Below, piece after piece: positions 53,911 to 62,547 of a stretch of 64,000 bases of DNA. The stretch covers positions 2,356,001 to 2,420,000 of the forward strand of contig NZ_CP024608.1 of assembly GCF_002752675.1 (NCBI RefSeq). Direction: 5' to 3'. How positions within the stretch are numbered: position 1 is the first letter of the stretch; the number at the start of each line of letters is the position of its first letter. This DNA comes from Massilia violaceinigra. GTDB lineage: Bacteria; Pseudomonadota; Gammaproteobacteria; Burkholderiales; Burkholderiaceae_D. The notes beneath the pieces are model-generated. The model searched no databases, had not been told where the DNA came from, and was given only the letters and a program-made list of their open reading frames with translations. Made by a program: the position numbers and the translations under genes.

Positions 53911-53997
53911 CGTCGTTCCCGCGCAGGCGGGAACCCAATTTGGTACCGTAACCAGTGGCGCCACAAACTTGGGTTCCCGCCTGCGCGGGAACGACGG
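53911..53997. repeat. palindromic repeat pair, copy 3
   Basis: Left arm CGTCGTTCCCGCGCAGGCGG (from 53911) continuing GAACCCAATTT, and the inverse arm AAACTTGGGTTCCCGCCTGC (from 53965) continuing GCGGGAACGACGG. Same family as 26205-26297 and the unit split by the IS3 element. It lies between the response regulator and panB, which converge here. Confidence 0.85.
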
Positions 53998-54042
53998 TCT
54001 TTGGGCTAGCGGGGTAATGCGGCAATCGCGTCTGGAGACGGA

Positions 54043-54903
54043 TCAGAAACAGTGCTCCACCGCCGGAAAACTGCCATCCTTGACCGCGCTCACATACGCG
54101 CTCACGGCGGCATCGATGCTGGTTTGCCCGTCCATGAAGTTCTTCACGAAGCGCGCTTTGCGCCCCGGGAAAACGCCCAGGATATCGTGCATTACCAGCA
54201 CCTGGCCCGAGCAGTCCGGCCCGGCGCCGATGCCGATCGTCGGCACTTTCAGCGCCTCGGTCAACTCCTTGCCCAAGGCACTAGGAATCGCCTCGAACAG
54301 CACAATGGCCGCACCGGCCGCTTCCAGCACCAACGAATCGGCCTTGAGCTGGGCCGCGCTTTCGATGCTCTTGCCCTGCACCTTGTAGCCGCCCAGCTGG
54401 TGCACCGACTGCGGTGTGAGCCCCAGGTGCGCGCACACCGGCACCGCGCGGTCGGTCAGGAAGCGGATCGTCTCGGCCAGCCACGCGCCGCCCTCGAGCT
54501 TGACCATGTGCGCGCCAGCCTGCATCAGCTGCACCGCGTTGTTGAACGCCGCTTCCGGCGTGCCGTAGCTGCCAAAAGGCATATCGGCCAGCACCATCGC
54601 GCTCTTGTTGCCGCGGGCGACAGCGGCGGTGTGGTACGCGATCTCGGCCACCGTCACCGGCAAGGTCGATTGATGTCCATTGCAGACCATGCCCAGCGAA
54701 TCGCCGATCAGCAGCACTTCCACGCCGCAGCGGTCCATCAAGGTCGCAAAGCTGGCGTCGTAGCAGGTCAGCATCGTGATCTTGGCGCCCGAAGCACGCA
54801 TCGCGTTCAGCGAAGGAATCGTCACCGCCTTCGTCACCACCGGTTTGACAGGCGCCGGAGTGTCGCCGCCCGCCATGTCCTTACCCTGCAGATAACCGCT
54901 CAT
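54043..54903 (-). CDS. panB: 3-methyl-2-oxobutanoate hydroxymethyltransferase
   Basis: A 286-residue PanB, first committed enzyme of pantothenate synthesis, making ketopantoate from alpha-ketoisovalerate and methylene-THF. Family blocks: [80 protein letters not shown] and the catalytic glutamate in [12 protein letters not shown]. The N-terminus is about 20 residues longer than in E. coli ([20 protein letters not shown]). panC is not in the window. Confidence 0.96.
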   Translation of the reverse strand: MSGYLQGKDMAGGDTPAPVKPVVTKAVTIPSLNAMRASGAKITMLTCYDASFATLMDRCGVEVLLIGDSLGMVCNGHQSTLPVTVAEIAYHTAAVARGNKSAMVLADMPFGSYGTPEAAFNNAVQLMQAGAHMVKLEGGAWLAETIRFLTDRAVPVCAHLGLTPQSVHQLGGYKVQGKSIESAAQLKADSLVLEAAGAAIVLFEAIPSALGKELTEALKVPTIGIGAGPDCSGQVLVMHDILGVFPGRKARFVKNFMDGQTSIDAAVSAYVSAVKDGSFPAVEHCF

Positions 54904-55209
54904 AATAGTCCTTTGATATCAAAATGGTCGCAACGGCGCATAGTGTAATCTCAACCGCCGTAATGTGCTTGGATCGGCTGGGGGAGATGAGGTCGAGCGC
55001 GCCTGGCACGCGCAGGCCGGCCTTGGGGATTGGTGCGGCGCGGTAAACCATGGGCGTTGACCGTGTCGGATGAAATAGATATCATCAAGGGCAAGCAGGA
55101 ACAGGCGCGCCGAATACAATGGGCGCCAAGGTGGATCCAACAAACTTCAAAGGATTTTTGACGTGCTCAAGGCAATTGCAAAAGGCGCTCTTCATTAGGT
55201 AATTAACTA
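54904..55209. other. intergenic region, nothing identifiable
   Basis: About 300 bp upstream of panB, with lower GC towards the right end. No frame with a credible start, no hairpin-T-run and no known motif seen on either strand. Confidence 0.4.
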
Positions 55210-55440
55210 ATGGAGAGTACAGTGAAACGACATGCACGCTTGATAGAGGCTTACGGGTACAACGAATACGGCTTGGTGGATTTTCCCCGAAAAATATCCG
55301 GAACAAGTGTCTCTCGGGTAATGATTAGGAACGACAACGGTTGTTCTCGTTGTTTTCCACACGGGTACGAGACCGTCAATAGCCACCTTCACAACCGACA
55401 ACGCTGCTGGAAGCGTCAGCGCAAGACGCAGTGGAAATGA
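55210..55440 (+). CDS. small basic hypothetical protein
   Basis: A 76-residue basic protein (YGYNEYGLVDFPRKISGTSV, RCFPHGYETVNSHLHNRQR, CWKRQRKTQWK at the end). Start at ATG 55210 or, better supported, GTG at 55222, preceded by GGAG eight bases upstream. The C-terminal WKRxRKTQW pattern recalls small uncharacterised proteins seen in several proteobacteria and mobile regions; I have no function. GC is lower than in neighbours, suggesting acquisition. Confidence 0.5.
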   Translation: MESTVKRHARLIEAYGYNEYGLVDFPRKISGTSVSRVMIRNDNGCSRCFPHGYETVNSHLHNRQRCWKRQRKTQWK

Positions 55441-55640
55441 TGCGGCGTTCCCTCTCGCCGACGCATTGCATGCAGGGGCGCGCGCGATCGATTCAAGATT
55501 GTTGATGACAGGCGGACAGAGGCTGACCGGATTGTACGGAAGGCCGATGTCTGTCCCGCTTCCCGCAAAATCGGTCCGGCGTATCGATTTTTATCTGCCT
55601 GCGCGCCGCATCGTTACAGCCAAGCGCAGGCATGTGCCGG
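55441..55640. other. intergenic, nothing identifiable
   Basis: Two hundred bp between the small basic gene and the convergent DUF486 gene. Short frames only, without ribosome sites or recognisable products. Confidence 0.35.
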
Positions 55641-55970
55641 TCAGCTGCGGAAGATGAAGTAGACGGCGCCGACCAGGCATAGCCCGGCCCACGCGTAATC
55701 GAGCTTGAACGGTTCGCCCATGTAGAACATCGCGAACGGGACGAACACCGTCAGGGTGATGGCTTCCTGCAGGATCTTGAGCTGCGCCAGGCTGTATTGC
55801 GTATGGCCGATGCGGTTGGCCGGCACCTGCAGCAGGTATTCGAACAGGGCGATGGCCCAACTGACCAGCGCCGCATACCACCACGCCTTGCTCGACATGT
55901 TCTTCAGGTGGCCATACCAGGCAACCGTCATAAAGATGTTCGACAGGACCAGCAGGCCCGCGGTCTGCAC
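55641..55970 (-). CDS. DUF486 family membrane protein, possible 5' frameshift
   Basis: A 109-residue, four-helix inner-membrane protein of the DUF486 (small DMT-like) family: LLVLSNIFMTVAWYGHLKNM, WWYAALVSWAIALFEYLLQV, PANRIGHTQYSLAQLKILQE, AWAGLCLVGAVYFIFRS. In this frame only a GTG (55970) with no ribosome site is available. An ATG at 55989, one base after the folK stop, encodes MQIPIF and leads into the right frame (VQTAGLLVLS) if the TTTTTT run had five T. So the natural start is probably 55989 with a +1 T frameshift, or a sequencing error. Confidence 0.75.
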   Translation of the reverse strand: MQTAGLLVLSNIFMTVAWYGHLKNMSSKAWWYAALVSWAIALFEYLLQVPANRIGHTQYSLAQLKILQEAITLTVFVPFAMFYMGEPFKLDYAWAGLCLVGAVYFIFRS

Positions 55971-55990
55971 AAAAAATCGGAATCTGCATA

Positions 55991-56464
55991 TCAGTTCAGC
56001 CGTTCGATGGCCTGGCCGGCGACGGCGGGAAGAAATTGACGTGCCGGCCCATGCCCCGGTACTTCGATGTCCGGTGCGATCTCCAGCAGCGGCACCAGCA
56101 CGAACGCGCGCTCGGTCATGCGCGGATGCGGCACCTGCAGGCTGGCCGTGTCGATCCGTTCGTCGTTATACAGCAGGATGTCGAGGTCGAGGGTGCGCGG
56201 GGCGTTACGGTAGGGCCGTTCGCGCCCGTGCGCCAGTTCGATCGCCTGCAGCGCGGCCAGCAGCGCTTGTGCGCTCAGATCCGTGTCGATGCAGGCGACC
56301 GCGTTGATGTAGTCGTCGCCCGAGGAGTCGATCGGCGCGGTGCGCCAGGCCGACGATTGCGCCAGCAGGCGGCTGCCGTCCAGCGCGGCCAGGCGCGCCA
56401 GGGCGTCGGCCACGTTGGCGCGCGCGTCGCCCAGGTTGGCGCCGATGCCGACGTACGCGATCAT
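55991..56464 (-). CDS. folK: 6-hydroxymethyl-7,8-dihydropterin pyrophosphokinase
   Basis: A 157-residue FolK (HPPK) of folate synthesis, transferring pyrophosphate from ATP to hydroxymethyl-dihydropterin. Blocks IAYVGIGANLGDARANVADA, WRTAPIDSSGDDYINAVACI, the signature GRERPYRNAPRTLDLDILLY and LQVPHPRMTERAFVLVPLLE are as in the family. The start overlaps the pcnB stop by 4 bp, a common pcnB-folK arrangement. Confidence 0.96.
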   Translation of the reverse strand: MIAYVGIGANLGDARANVADALARLAALDGSRLLAQSSAWRTAPIDSSGDDYINAVACIDTDLSAQALLAALQAIELAHGRERPYRNAPRTLDLDILLYNDERIDTASLQVPHPRMTERAFVLVPLLEIAPDIEVPGHGPARQFLPAVAGQAIERLN

Positions 56465-57861
56465 TCGTCGCCGCTGGTGCTGCCGGTGGTGCTGGTGGTG
56501 GTGGCGGTGTCGCCGCCTTCGCCACTGGCGCGGTTGCGTGGTGCGCGGCGCGGCGGGCGCTTGCGCTTGGCGCCGGCCGGTGCGGCCACGGCGGTGGTGA
56601 GCAGGGTTTCGCGTTCGACGGCGTCGCCTTCATAAAAGGCGGTCCACCATTCGCCGATTTCCATTTCGATCTCGCCCGACTCGCAGCGCAGCAGCAGGAA
56701 GTCGTAGCCGGCGCGGAAGCGCGGGTGTTCCAGCAGCTTGTACGGGGCCTTGCCGTTGCGCCGCTCGAAGCGCGGCTGCATCGACCAGATGTCGCGCATG
56801 TCCGAGCCGATCTTGCGCTGCAGGGCCAGTTTTTCGGTTTGCGAATCGAGTACGTCGTCGGCCGCCAGGTGCAGCGCCGGAATCGGCGACTCGCCCGCCG
56901 CGCGGTAGGCGGTCCATTTCTCGACCACCTGGTGCCACAGCAGCGACGCAAACAGGAAGCCGGGCGAGACGCCCTTGCCGGCCTTGACGCGGTTGTCGGT
57001 GGACTCCAGCGCCAGGGTGACGAACTTCATGCCGATCGGCTGCTCCAGCACCACGTCGAGCAGCGGCAGCAGGCCGTGGTGCAGGCCCTCCTTGCGCAGC
57101 TGCTGCAGGCAGGCCAGTGCGTGGCCGCTCATGAGCAGCTTGAGCATTTCGTCGAACACGCGCGCGGCCGGCACGTTGTTGATCAGCGGGGCCATGACGG
57201 GGATCGGTTCGCGCGTGTGCGGTTCGATGGTAAAGCCCAGGCGCGCGGCGAAGCGCACCACGCGCAACAGGCGTACCGGATCTTCGCGGTAGCGCGCTTC
57301 GGGCTGGCCGATGATGCGCAGGGTCTTGTCGCGGATGTCGGCAATGCCGCCGTGGTAGTCCAGCACCACCTGCGTGGCCGGGTCGTAGTACATGGCGTTG
57401 ATCGTGAAGTCGCGCCGCATGGCGTCTTCGTGCTGGGGACCGAAGTTATTGTCGCGCAGGACCCGTCCGTGTTCGTCCTTGGGCGCGCTGGACTCGCCGG
57501 CGCCGCGGAAGGTGGTTACCTCCAGCAGGTCGGAACCGAACATCACGTGCACGATCTGGAAGCGCTTGCCGATGATGAAGGCGCGCCGGAACAGGCGCTT
57601 GACCTGTTCGGGCGTGGCATCGGTGGCGATGTCGAAGTCCTTCGGTTTGACCGACAGCAGCAGGTCGCGCACGGCGCCGCCCACCACGAACGCCTTGAAG
57701 CCCGCCTCCTGCAATGTCTGGGTCACGCGGATCGCGTTCGACGACAGCAGCTTGGAATCGATCCCGTGCTCCGCCGCGCCCAGGATGATGGGTTCGGTCA
57801 GGTCGCGCACTGGCTGCTTCTCTTTGACGCCGAGCATTTTGCGGATGAATTTTTTAATCAT
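56461..57861 (-). CDS. pcnB: poly(A) polymerase I
   Basis: A 466-residue class II nucleotidyltransferase that adds poly(A) tails to RNA and promotes decay. The start MIKKFIRKML was chosen; the longer frame adds unrelated sequence. Catalytic block AFVVGGAVRDLLLSVKPKDF (with the DxD motif DFDIATDATPEQVKRLFRRA), RRDFTINAMYYDPATQVVLD and RYREDPVRLLRVVRFAARLG are diagnostic; the REDPVR pattern separates it from CCA-adding enzymes. The C-terminus is basic (GAKRKRPPRRAPRNR) and ends Gly/Thr/Ser-rich. Confidence 0.95.
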   Translation of the reverse strand: MIKKFIRKMLGVKEKQPVRDLTEPIILGAAEHGIDSKLLSSNAIRVTQTLQEAGFKAFVVGGAVRDLLLSVKPKDFDIATDATPEQVKRLFRRAFIIGKRFQIVHVMFGSDLLEVTTFRGAGESSAPKDEHGRVLRDNNFGPQHEDAMRRDFTINAMYYDPATQVVLDYHGGIADIRDKTLRIIGQPEARYREDPVRLLRVVRFAARLGFTIEPHTREPIPVMAPLINNVPAARVFDEMLKLLMSGHALACLQQLRKEGLHHGLLPLLDVVLEQPIGMKFVTLALESTDNRVKAGKGVSPGFLFASLLWHQVVEKWTAYRAAGESPIPALHLAADDVLDSQTEKLALQRKIGSDMRDIWSMQPRFERRNGKAPYKLLEHPRFRAGYDFLLLRCESGEIEMEIGEWWTAFYEGDAVERETLLTTAVAAPAGAKRKRPPRRAPRNRASGEGGDTATTTSTTGSTSGDE

Positions 57862-58528
57862 TGAATAGATGGAGTAAAGGCCAGCCAAGGCGTGTGGCGT
57901 GGGTCGCCAGCACGGCGTTCGGGTTGGTCGCGACAGGATGGGTGACGACGGACAGTAGGGGGATATCGTTGTGGGAATCGCTGTAGAAGTGGCTGCGCCC
58001 GAAGCCATCCAACGGCGTGCCCACCTGCGCCAGCCAGGCGTGGGTGTGGGTGACCTTGCCGGCGCCCGATGTCGGCACGCCCACCAGTTTGCCGGTCAGG
58101 TTGCCGTCGGCGTCTTCTTCGGGCACCGCGGCGATCAGGTGCTCCACGCCCAGCGCCCTGGCGATCGGCGCGGTGACGAAGCGGTTGGTGGCGGTGATGA
58201 TGGCCACCAGGTCGCCGGCATCGAGGTGCTGCCGGAGCAGCTCACGCGCGCGCGGCAGGATGGCAGGTTCGATCACTTCGGCCATGAACTGCGCGTGCAT
58301 GGCGTCGAGTTCCTTGCGCGGAAAGCGCGCCAGGGTGCCGAGCGCGAATTCGAGGTATTCGACCGGGTCGAGCGTGCCGGCCTGGTACTGGGCATAAAAT
58401 TCGTCGTTGCGGCGCTTGAATTCGACGGGATCGACGGCGCCGGTGCGGACTAAAAATTCGCCCCATTCGTGGTCCGAATCGATCGGCAGCAGGGTATGGT
58501 CCAGGTCAAACAGCGCCAGGTTCTTCAT
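57854..58528 (-). CDS. HAD-IB family hydrolase (SerB-like)
   Basis: A 224-residue HAD hydrolase of the IB type. Motif I LALFDLDHTLLPIDSDHEWG, motif II AIITATNRFVTAPIARALGV and motif III/IV SHFYSDSHNDIPLLSVVTHP are clear. The family includes phosphoserine phosphatases and related small-molecule phosphatases; the exact substrate is unknown. Starts at MKNLALFD, overlapping the hda stop by 4 bp, and its stop overlaps the pcnB start by 8 bp, so hda-HAD-pcnB-folK form one operon. Confidence 0.9.
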   Translation of the reverse strand: MKNLALFDLDHTLLPIDSDHEWGEFLVRTGAVDPVEFKRRNDEFYAQYQAGTLDPVEYLEFALGTLARFPRKELDAMHAQFMAEVIEPAILPRARELLRQHLDAGDLVAIITATNRFVTAPIARALGVEHLIAAVPEEDADGNLTGKLVGVPTSGAGKVTHTHAWLAQVGTPLDGFGRSHFYSDSHNDIPLLSVVTHPVATNPNAVLATHATRLGWPLLHLFND

Positions 58529-59208
58529 TCTTTGGTGTCCGCTTGCGGGTTGGCTTGTAATAGTAAATCGCGCAGCAACGGCAGGGTGACCGGTCGCTGG
58601 GTTTCGAGGGAATACTGATCGAGTGCGTCTAGCATCGTCGACAGGGAGCGCATGTCGCGCTTGAAATGGGACAGCAGATAGGGTAACACGCTGGCCGACA
58701 AGGTCAAACCGCGCGCTTCGGCGGCATGCGTGAGCGCGGCGATCTTCTGTTCGTCGGCCAGGCCGTGGATCTGGTAGATCAGGCCCCATCCCATGCGCGT
58801 GCGCAGGTCTTCGCGTACCGGCAGCACCACCGGCGGCACCGGCCCGGTGCTGACCATGTAGGCGCCGTGTTCGCGGATCTGGTTGAACAGGGCAAAAGCG
58901 TCGATCTGGGCCTGCGGCGAGAGCTTCTCGCAGTCGTCGAGCAGGTACAGGGTGGTCTCGGGCGCGTACGTGAATTCGGATTCGGGGGCGTCGCAGGCGA
59001 TGTAGCGCGAGCGCGGCGTGGCGGCCAAGGCTTGGAGCAGGTGGGTCTTGCCGGCGCCGGTTTCGCCCCACAGGTAGGCGAAATGTTCGCGCGAACGACG
59101 CTCCGCGAACTGGTGCATCAGATGCGCCAGTTCGGCATTTTGCCCTACCTCGAAGGTATCGAGGCTGTGCGCCTGCTCTGCGCCCAAATCGAGTACCAGC
59201 TGTTTCAT
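58525..59208 (-). CDS. hda: DnaA regulatory inactivator Hda
   Basis: A 227-residue AAA+ protein homologous to the DnaA ATPase domain. It starts with the clamp-binding QLVLDLG motif, which recruits it to the beta clamp so that it can trigger hydrolysis of DnaA-ATP after replication begins. Walker A LWGETGAGKTHLLQALAATP, Walker B-like TLYLLDDCEKLSPQAQIDAF and sensor regions follow. It heads the minus-strand operon. Confidence 0.92.
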   Translation of the reverse strand: MKQLVLDLGAEQAHSLDTFEVGQNAELAHLMHQFAERRSREHFAYLWGETGAGKTHLLQALAATPRSRYIACDAPESEFTYAPETTLYLLDDCEKLSPQAQIDAFALFNQIREHGAYMVSTGPVPPVVLPVREDLRTRMGWGLIYQIHGLADEQKIAALTHAAEARGLTLSASVLPYLLSHFKRDMRSLSTMLDALDQYSLETQRPVTLPLLRDLLLQANPQADTKE

Positions 59209-59471
59209 GAGTTCATTCTTGCGCCGTCGTATACATCAGGCATTATAGAAGCTGCCACGCACATCGTGGTGGTGGTGATGGTGCTGGCAGGGTGCCGACG
59301 CTGTGCTGGAGTGCCGTGACTGTGAAAAAAAGCATCTTATTGTTGTAATGTGGGTTAAATCGGCTCAGGACGGGGCATTTTGATAAAATAGCGGATTGAC
59401 CAGTTTTGGCCGCCCGCGGCTCGAATCGGTTCGCCGCCTTCTATTTTACCGCCTCCGCTGCCAAATACACC

Positions 59472-60515
59472 ATGAGCCAACTTTCTAATGTTTCCCTCTC
59501 CTACCGCGACGCCGGTGTCGATATCGATGCCGGAGACGCCCTGGTCGAAGCGATCAAGCCGTTTGCCAAGAAAACCATGCGCGAAGGCGTCATGGGCGGC
59601 ATCGGCGGTTTCGGCGCGCTGTTCGAGATCAGCAAGAAGTTCAAGGAGCCGGTACTGGTGTCCGGCACCGACGGCGTGGGCACCAAACTCAGGCTCGCGT
59701 TCGAACTGAACCGCCATGACACGGTCGGCATCGACCTGGTCGCCATGAGCGTCAACGATATCCTGGTGCAGGGCGCCGAGCCGCTGTTCTTCCTCGATTA
59801 CTTCGCATGCGGCAAGCTCGACGTGCCGACCGCCACCGCCGTCGTCAAGGGCATCGCCCAGGGCTGCGAGCAGGCCGGTTGCGCGCTGATCGGCGGCGAA
59901 ACGGCGGAAATGCCGAGCATGTACCCGGCCGGCGAGTACGACCTGGCCGGTTTCGCGGTCGGCGCGGTGGAAAAATCGAAAATCATCGACGGCACCAAGA
60001 TCACCCCGGGCGACGTGGTGCTGGGCCTGGCATCGTCGGGCGTGCACTCGAACGGTTATTCGCTGGTGCGCAAGATCATTGAAGTGGCCAAGCCGGACCT
60101 GAACGCCGACTTCCACGGCCGCCCGCTGGCCGACGTGCTGATGGAGCCGACCCGTATTTACGTCAAGCCGCTGCTGGCGCTGATGGAATCGATGGAAGTC
60201 AAAGGCATGGTGCACATCACCGGCGGCGGTCTGGTTGAAAACGTGCCGCGCGTATTGCAGCCAGGGCTGACGGCGGTGCTCGATTCGAAGGCATGGACCA
60301 TGCCGCCGCTGTTCCAGTGGCTGCAGCAGCACGGCGGCGTGGCCGACGCTGAAATGCACCGCGTCTTCAACTGCGGCATCGGCATGATCGTGATCGTGTC
60401 GAAAGAAAATGCCGATGCGGCGTTTGCACAGTTGCAGGCCGCCGGCGAGAGCGTCTCGCGCATCGGCGTCATCCGCGCGCGCGAAGGTGACGAGCACCAG
60501 ACGATCGTCAGCTGA
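59472..60515 (+). CDS. purM: phosphoribosylformylglycinamidine cyclo-ligase
   Basis: A 347-residue PurM (AIR synthetase) of purine synthesis. Family blocks [80 protein letters not shown] and [20 protein letters not shown] are complete. The start [10 protein letters not shown] was chosen; an in-frame start at 59406 would add 22 non-family residues. It is divergent from hda, as in many betaproteobacteria. Confidence 0.96.
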   Translation: MSQLSNVSLSYRDAGVDIDAGDALVEAIKPFAKKTMREGVMGGIGGFGALFEISKKFKEPVLVSGTDGVGTKLRLAFELNRHDTVGIDLVAMSVNDILVQGAEPLFFLDYFACGKLDVPTATAVVKGIAQGCEQAGCALIGGETAEMPSMYPAGEYDLAGFAVGAVEKSKIIDGTKITPGDVVLGLASSGVHSNGYSLVRKIIEVAKPDLNADFHGRPLADVLMEPTRIYVKPLLALMESMEVKGMVHITGGGLVENVPRVLQPGLTAVLDSKAWTMPPLFQWLQQHGGVADAEMHRVFNCGIGMIVIVSKENADAAFAQLQAAGESVSRIGVIRAREGDEHQTIVS

Positions 60516-60532
60516 CCCGTTTGCGGTCACTC

Positions 60533-60572
60533 AAAAAACGGACGGCGCCTTCGGGTCCCGTCCGTTTTTTTT
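60533..60572 (+). terminator. intrinsic terminator after purM
   Basis: AAAAAACGGACGG ... CCGTCCGTTTTTTTT: a strong stem with an 11-12 nt loop, a T-run after it and an A-run before it, so it can work in both directions. It separates purM from the small module downstream. Confidence 0.88.
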
Positions 60573-60671
60573 GATCTTTCTCATGTTGAATCGACCATGC
60601 CCGATGCCACCATCGAAGGCTTGATCCTGACGTACGCCAAATGCAGGGCGTTCGCAGCGAATCAAGTGCTG

Positions 60672-60709
60672 GTTGTCGCTTGACAACCGGATTTTTGGTG
60701 ACGACAATA
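60672..60709 (+). promoter_or_regulatory. operator-promoter of the small two-gene module
   Basis: A perfect inverted repeat GGTTGTC-GCTT-GACAACC (60672-60689) overlaps a consensus -35 box TTGACA (60681-60686). After a 17-bp spacer stands GACAAT (60704-60709), a 4-of-6 -10 box. Ten bases later the first gene starts after GGAGA. An operator over the -35 box is the layout of self-repressing modules such as toxin-antitoxin pairs. Confidence 0.7.
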
Positions 60710-60719
60710 GGAGAGACAG

Positions 60720-60989
60720 ATGGCACGCACATCCCACCCCAAAAAGGAGATTGAGCAGGCCCTGAAACACGCTGAAGCAAACGGCTGGCGCATTAAAGTC
60801 GGTGCCAGCCACGCGTGGGGAAAGATGTACTGTCCCGACGACGCGGGATGCCGAGGCGGCAGATATTGCATCACTTCGGTGTGGAGCACCCCGAAGAATG
60901 CTGGCCAACATGCAGGGACATTGAAGCGCGCTGTCGATAATTGCACCGCCTACAAGCATCACGACGATGATGGTTCTTCGAAGGAGTAG
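60720..60989 (+). CDS. small protein, candidate toxin of a TA-like pair (HicA-like?)
   Basis: An 89-residue protein: KKEIEQALKHAEANGWRIKV, GASHAWGKMYCPDDAGC, RGGRYCITSVWSTPKNAGQH, TLKRAVDNC. The helix, then GWxVxxGxxHxWG, then a strand and a final helix resemble HicA/dsRBD-like toxins, with four cysteines (YCPDDAGC, YCITS, NC) as an added feature that could bind metal or form a cluster. This is shape-based inference. A good GGAGA ribosome site precedes the ATG. It lies 2 bp before the next gene and under an operator-promoter. Confidence 0.65.
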   Translation: MARTSHPKKEIEQALKHAEANGWRIKVGASHAWGKMYCPDDAGCRGGRYCITSVWSTPKNAGQHAGTLKRAVDNCTAYKHHDDDGSSKE

Positions 60990-60991
60990 CT

Positions 60992-61516
60992 ATGTATTTC
61001 ATCTTTGAGCTGACTTATCAATTGTCCAGCGACGATAACAATCATGATGAGATTGTTGGTCGTCTGGGCGGAGAGGGCTGTACCGATGCCTTGGTCGGTA
61101 TCGGCCACCCAGGACGTATCGCGCTCGATTTTAGCCGTGAGGCTGACAATGCTTTTGCCGCCATGACCAGTGCAATTGCCGATGTGAAGCGTGCCATTCC
61201 TACAGCAGAGCTTATTGAAGTACGTCCCGATCTGGTGGGACTTACTGACATTGCGGAGTTTGCCGAAGTAAGCCGCCAAAACATGCGCAAGCTGTCACAT
61301 AACTACCCCGAAACCTTTCCCGTGCCAGTGCATGCGGGAAGTACGACCTTGTGGCACCTCGATGATGTTCTTCGCTGGATGATGCCGCGCGGGACTTACC
61401 CGATCGAGCCGGGTACGCTTGAGGTGGCGTCGATCGCCAAACAGCTTAATTTCGCCATCCAGGCCCGGCAAATCGAGCCTGAATTATTCCGTCAAGTACA
61501 GGCGTTGCTGGCCTGA
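60992..61516 (+). CDS. HTH protein, candidate antitoxin/autoregulator
   Basis: A 174-residue protein with two parts. Residues 1-75 (YFIFELTYQLSSDDNNHDEI, VGIGHPGRIALDFSREADNA, FAAMTSAIADVKRAIPTAEL) look like a small alpha-beta domain. From about residue 80 a helix-turn-helix of the MerR/AlpA kind follows: LVGLTDIAEFAEVSRQNMRK, then FPVPVHAGSTTLWHLDDVLR, WMMPRGTYP. AGGAG lies before the ATG inside the first gene's end. Size, DNA-binding part and coupling fit an antitoxin that binds the upstream operator; the family is not one I can name. Confidence 0.7.
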   Translation: MYFIFELTYQLSSDDNNHDEIVGRLGGEGCTDALVGIGHPGRIALDFSREADNAFAAMTSAIADVKRAIPTAELIEVRPDLVGLTDIAEFAEVSRQNMRKLSHNYPETFPVPVHAGSTTLWHLDDVLRWMMPRGTYPIEPGTLEVASIAKQLNFAIQARQIEPELFRQVQALLA

Positions 61517-61564
61517 TACCTGACTGACGAAAACGCAGGCGGCGCTATTGCCACCTGCGTCCGC

Positions 61565-62395
61565 CTACAGCTTGCGCACAAAGTCGCAGTACACCGGACT
61601 CACGTCGGGATGCGCCAGAATGCCGTTATGGCTCGCTCCCCTGGCCACATGCCACTGCTTGTTCTCGCCCGGGATCGCGTCGTACACCTTGCGCGACATC
61701 GCCACCGGGATCAGTTGGTCCTTCTCGCCCGACAGCACCAGGCTGGGACCATCCCAGGTCCTGACGAGCGCCTGGTTATCCACGCCGCGCAGCGTGTCGG
61801 CCACGTCCACTTTCAAAAACAGCTTCAGATACCAGGGCACGTTAGCGTCGGTCCATTCCTGCACGGTGGTGGCGGTCGCTTCGAGCACCATGCCCCTGGC
61901 AAGCGGCCGCTGGCTCGCCACGTAGGCCGCCATGAAGCTGCCCAGCGACTGGCCATGCACGGCCACCTTGCCCGGATTGATGGCATTGACATGGTCGAAC
62001 ACGCGCAGCGCGTCGGCCCGCATGTTTTCCACCGTCGGCACGCCGCTGCTGCGGCCGTAGCCGCGGTAGTCGAACACGGCCACATTGCTGCCGCAGGCGG
62101 CCAGCAGCGGCAGCACGTCGCGCGCATGCTGGTCGAGGTGGAAGGCGTTGCCGCCGAAGTAGAGCACGGTGATGGCCGCGCCGGCACGCGCCAGATACAC
62201 CCCGCGCAGGGTGGCGCCGTCCGGCGTGGCGACCGTTTCCCCGGTCACGCTGTAGGCGGGCAGCAGTGCCGCGACATCGACCCGCGCCAGCGCGGGCGCG
62301 TCCTTGCCGTCGGGATGGATGAAATTTTTCTCTTCGATTTGCATGGTGCCGCATCCGGCCAGGCCGATGGCGAGCAATAAAGCAGGAAAACGCAT
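61565..62395 (-). CDS. alpha/beta-hydrolase lipoprotein
   Basis: A 276-residue secreted alpha/beta-hydrolase. A lipoprotein signal (LLLAIGLAGCGTMQ, lipobox LAGC) anchors it to a membrane. Fold markers are VLYFGGNAFHLDQHARDVLP, VAVFDYRGYGRSSGVPTVEN, the nucleophile elbow VHGQSLGSFMAAYVASQ, the acid in LSGEKDQLIPVA and the histidine in ASHNGIL. It resembles BAAT/DLH-like or serine aminopeptidase-type hydrolases (YfhR/Bem46 kind). Substrate unknown. Confidence 0.88.
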   Translation of the reverse strand: MRFPALLLAIGLAGCGTMQIEEKNFIHPDGKDAPALARVDVAALLPAYSVTGETVATPDGATLRGVYLARAGAAITVLYFGGNAFHLDQHARDVLPLLAACGSNVAVFDYRGYGRSSGVPTVENMRADALRVFDHVNAINPGKVAVHGQSLGSFMAAYVASQRPLARGMVLEATATTVQEWTDANVPWYLKLFLKVDVADTLRGVDNQALVRTWDGPSLVLSGEKDQLIPVAMSRKVYDAIPGENKQWHVARGASHNGILAHPDVSPVYCDFVRKL

Positions 62396-62547
62396 GGGGT
62401 TTCTCGGTGAGGGATGGGAACAGGGACATACCCGTCAGGGACGTACCCGTCAGGGGCGCGCGCCGGTAGCGCGCACAAGGCGCGCCCGGGCATTATCGGC
62501 GATTCTGATTGGGGCCGCGAACGGGCGGCCCCGGTACGCTGGGGAGA

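Noticed and set aside
62410..62460. Tandem GGGACGTACCCGTCA-like repeats after the hydrolase gene start
   Set aside because: Only two to three imperfect short units in a small gap, with no hairpin, promoter or coding link.
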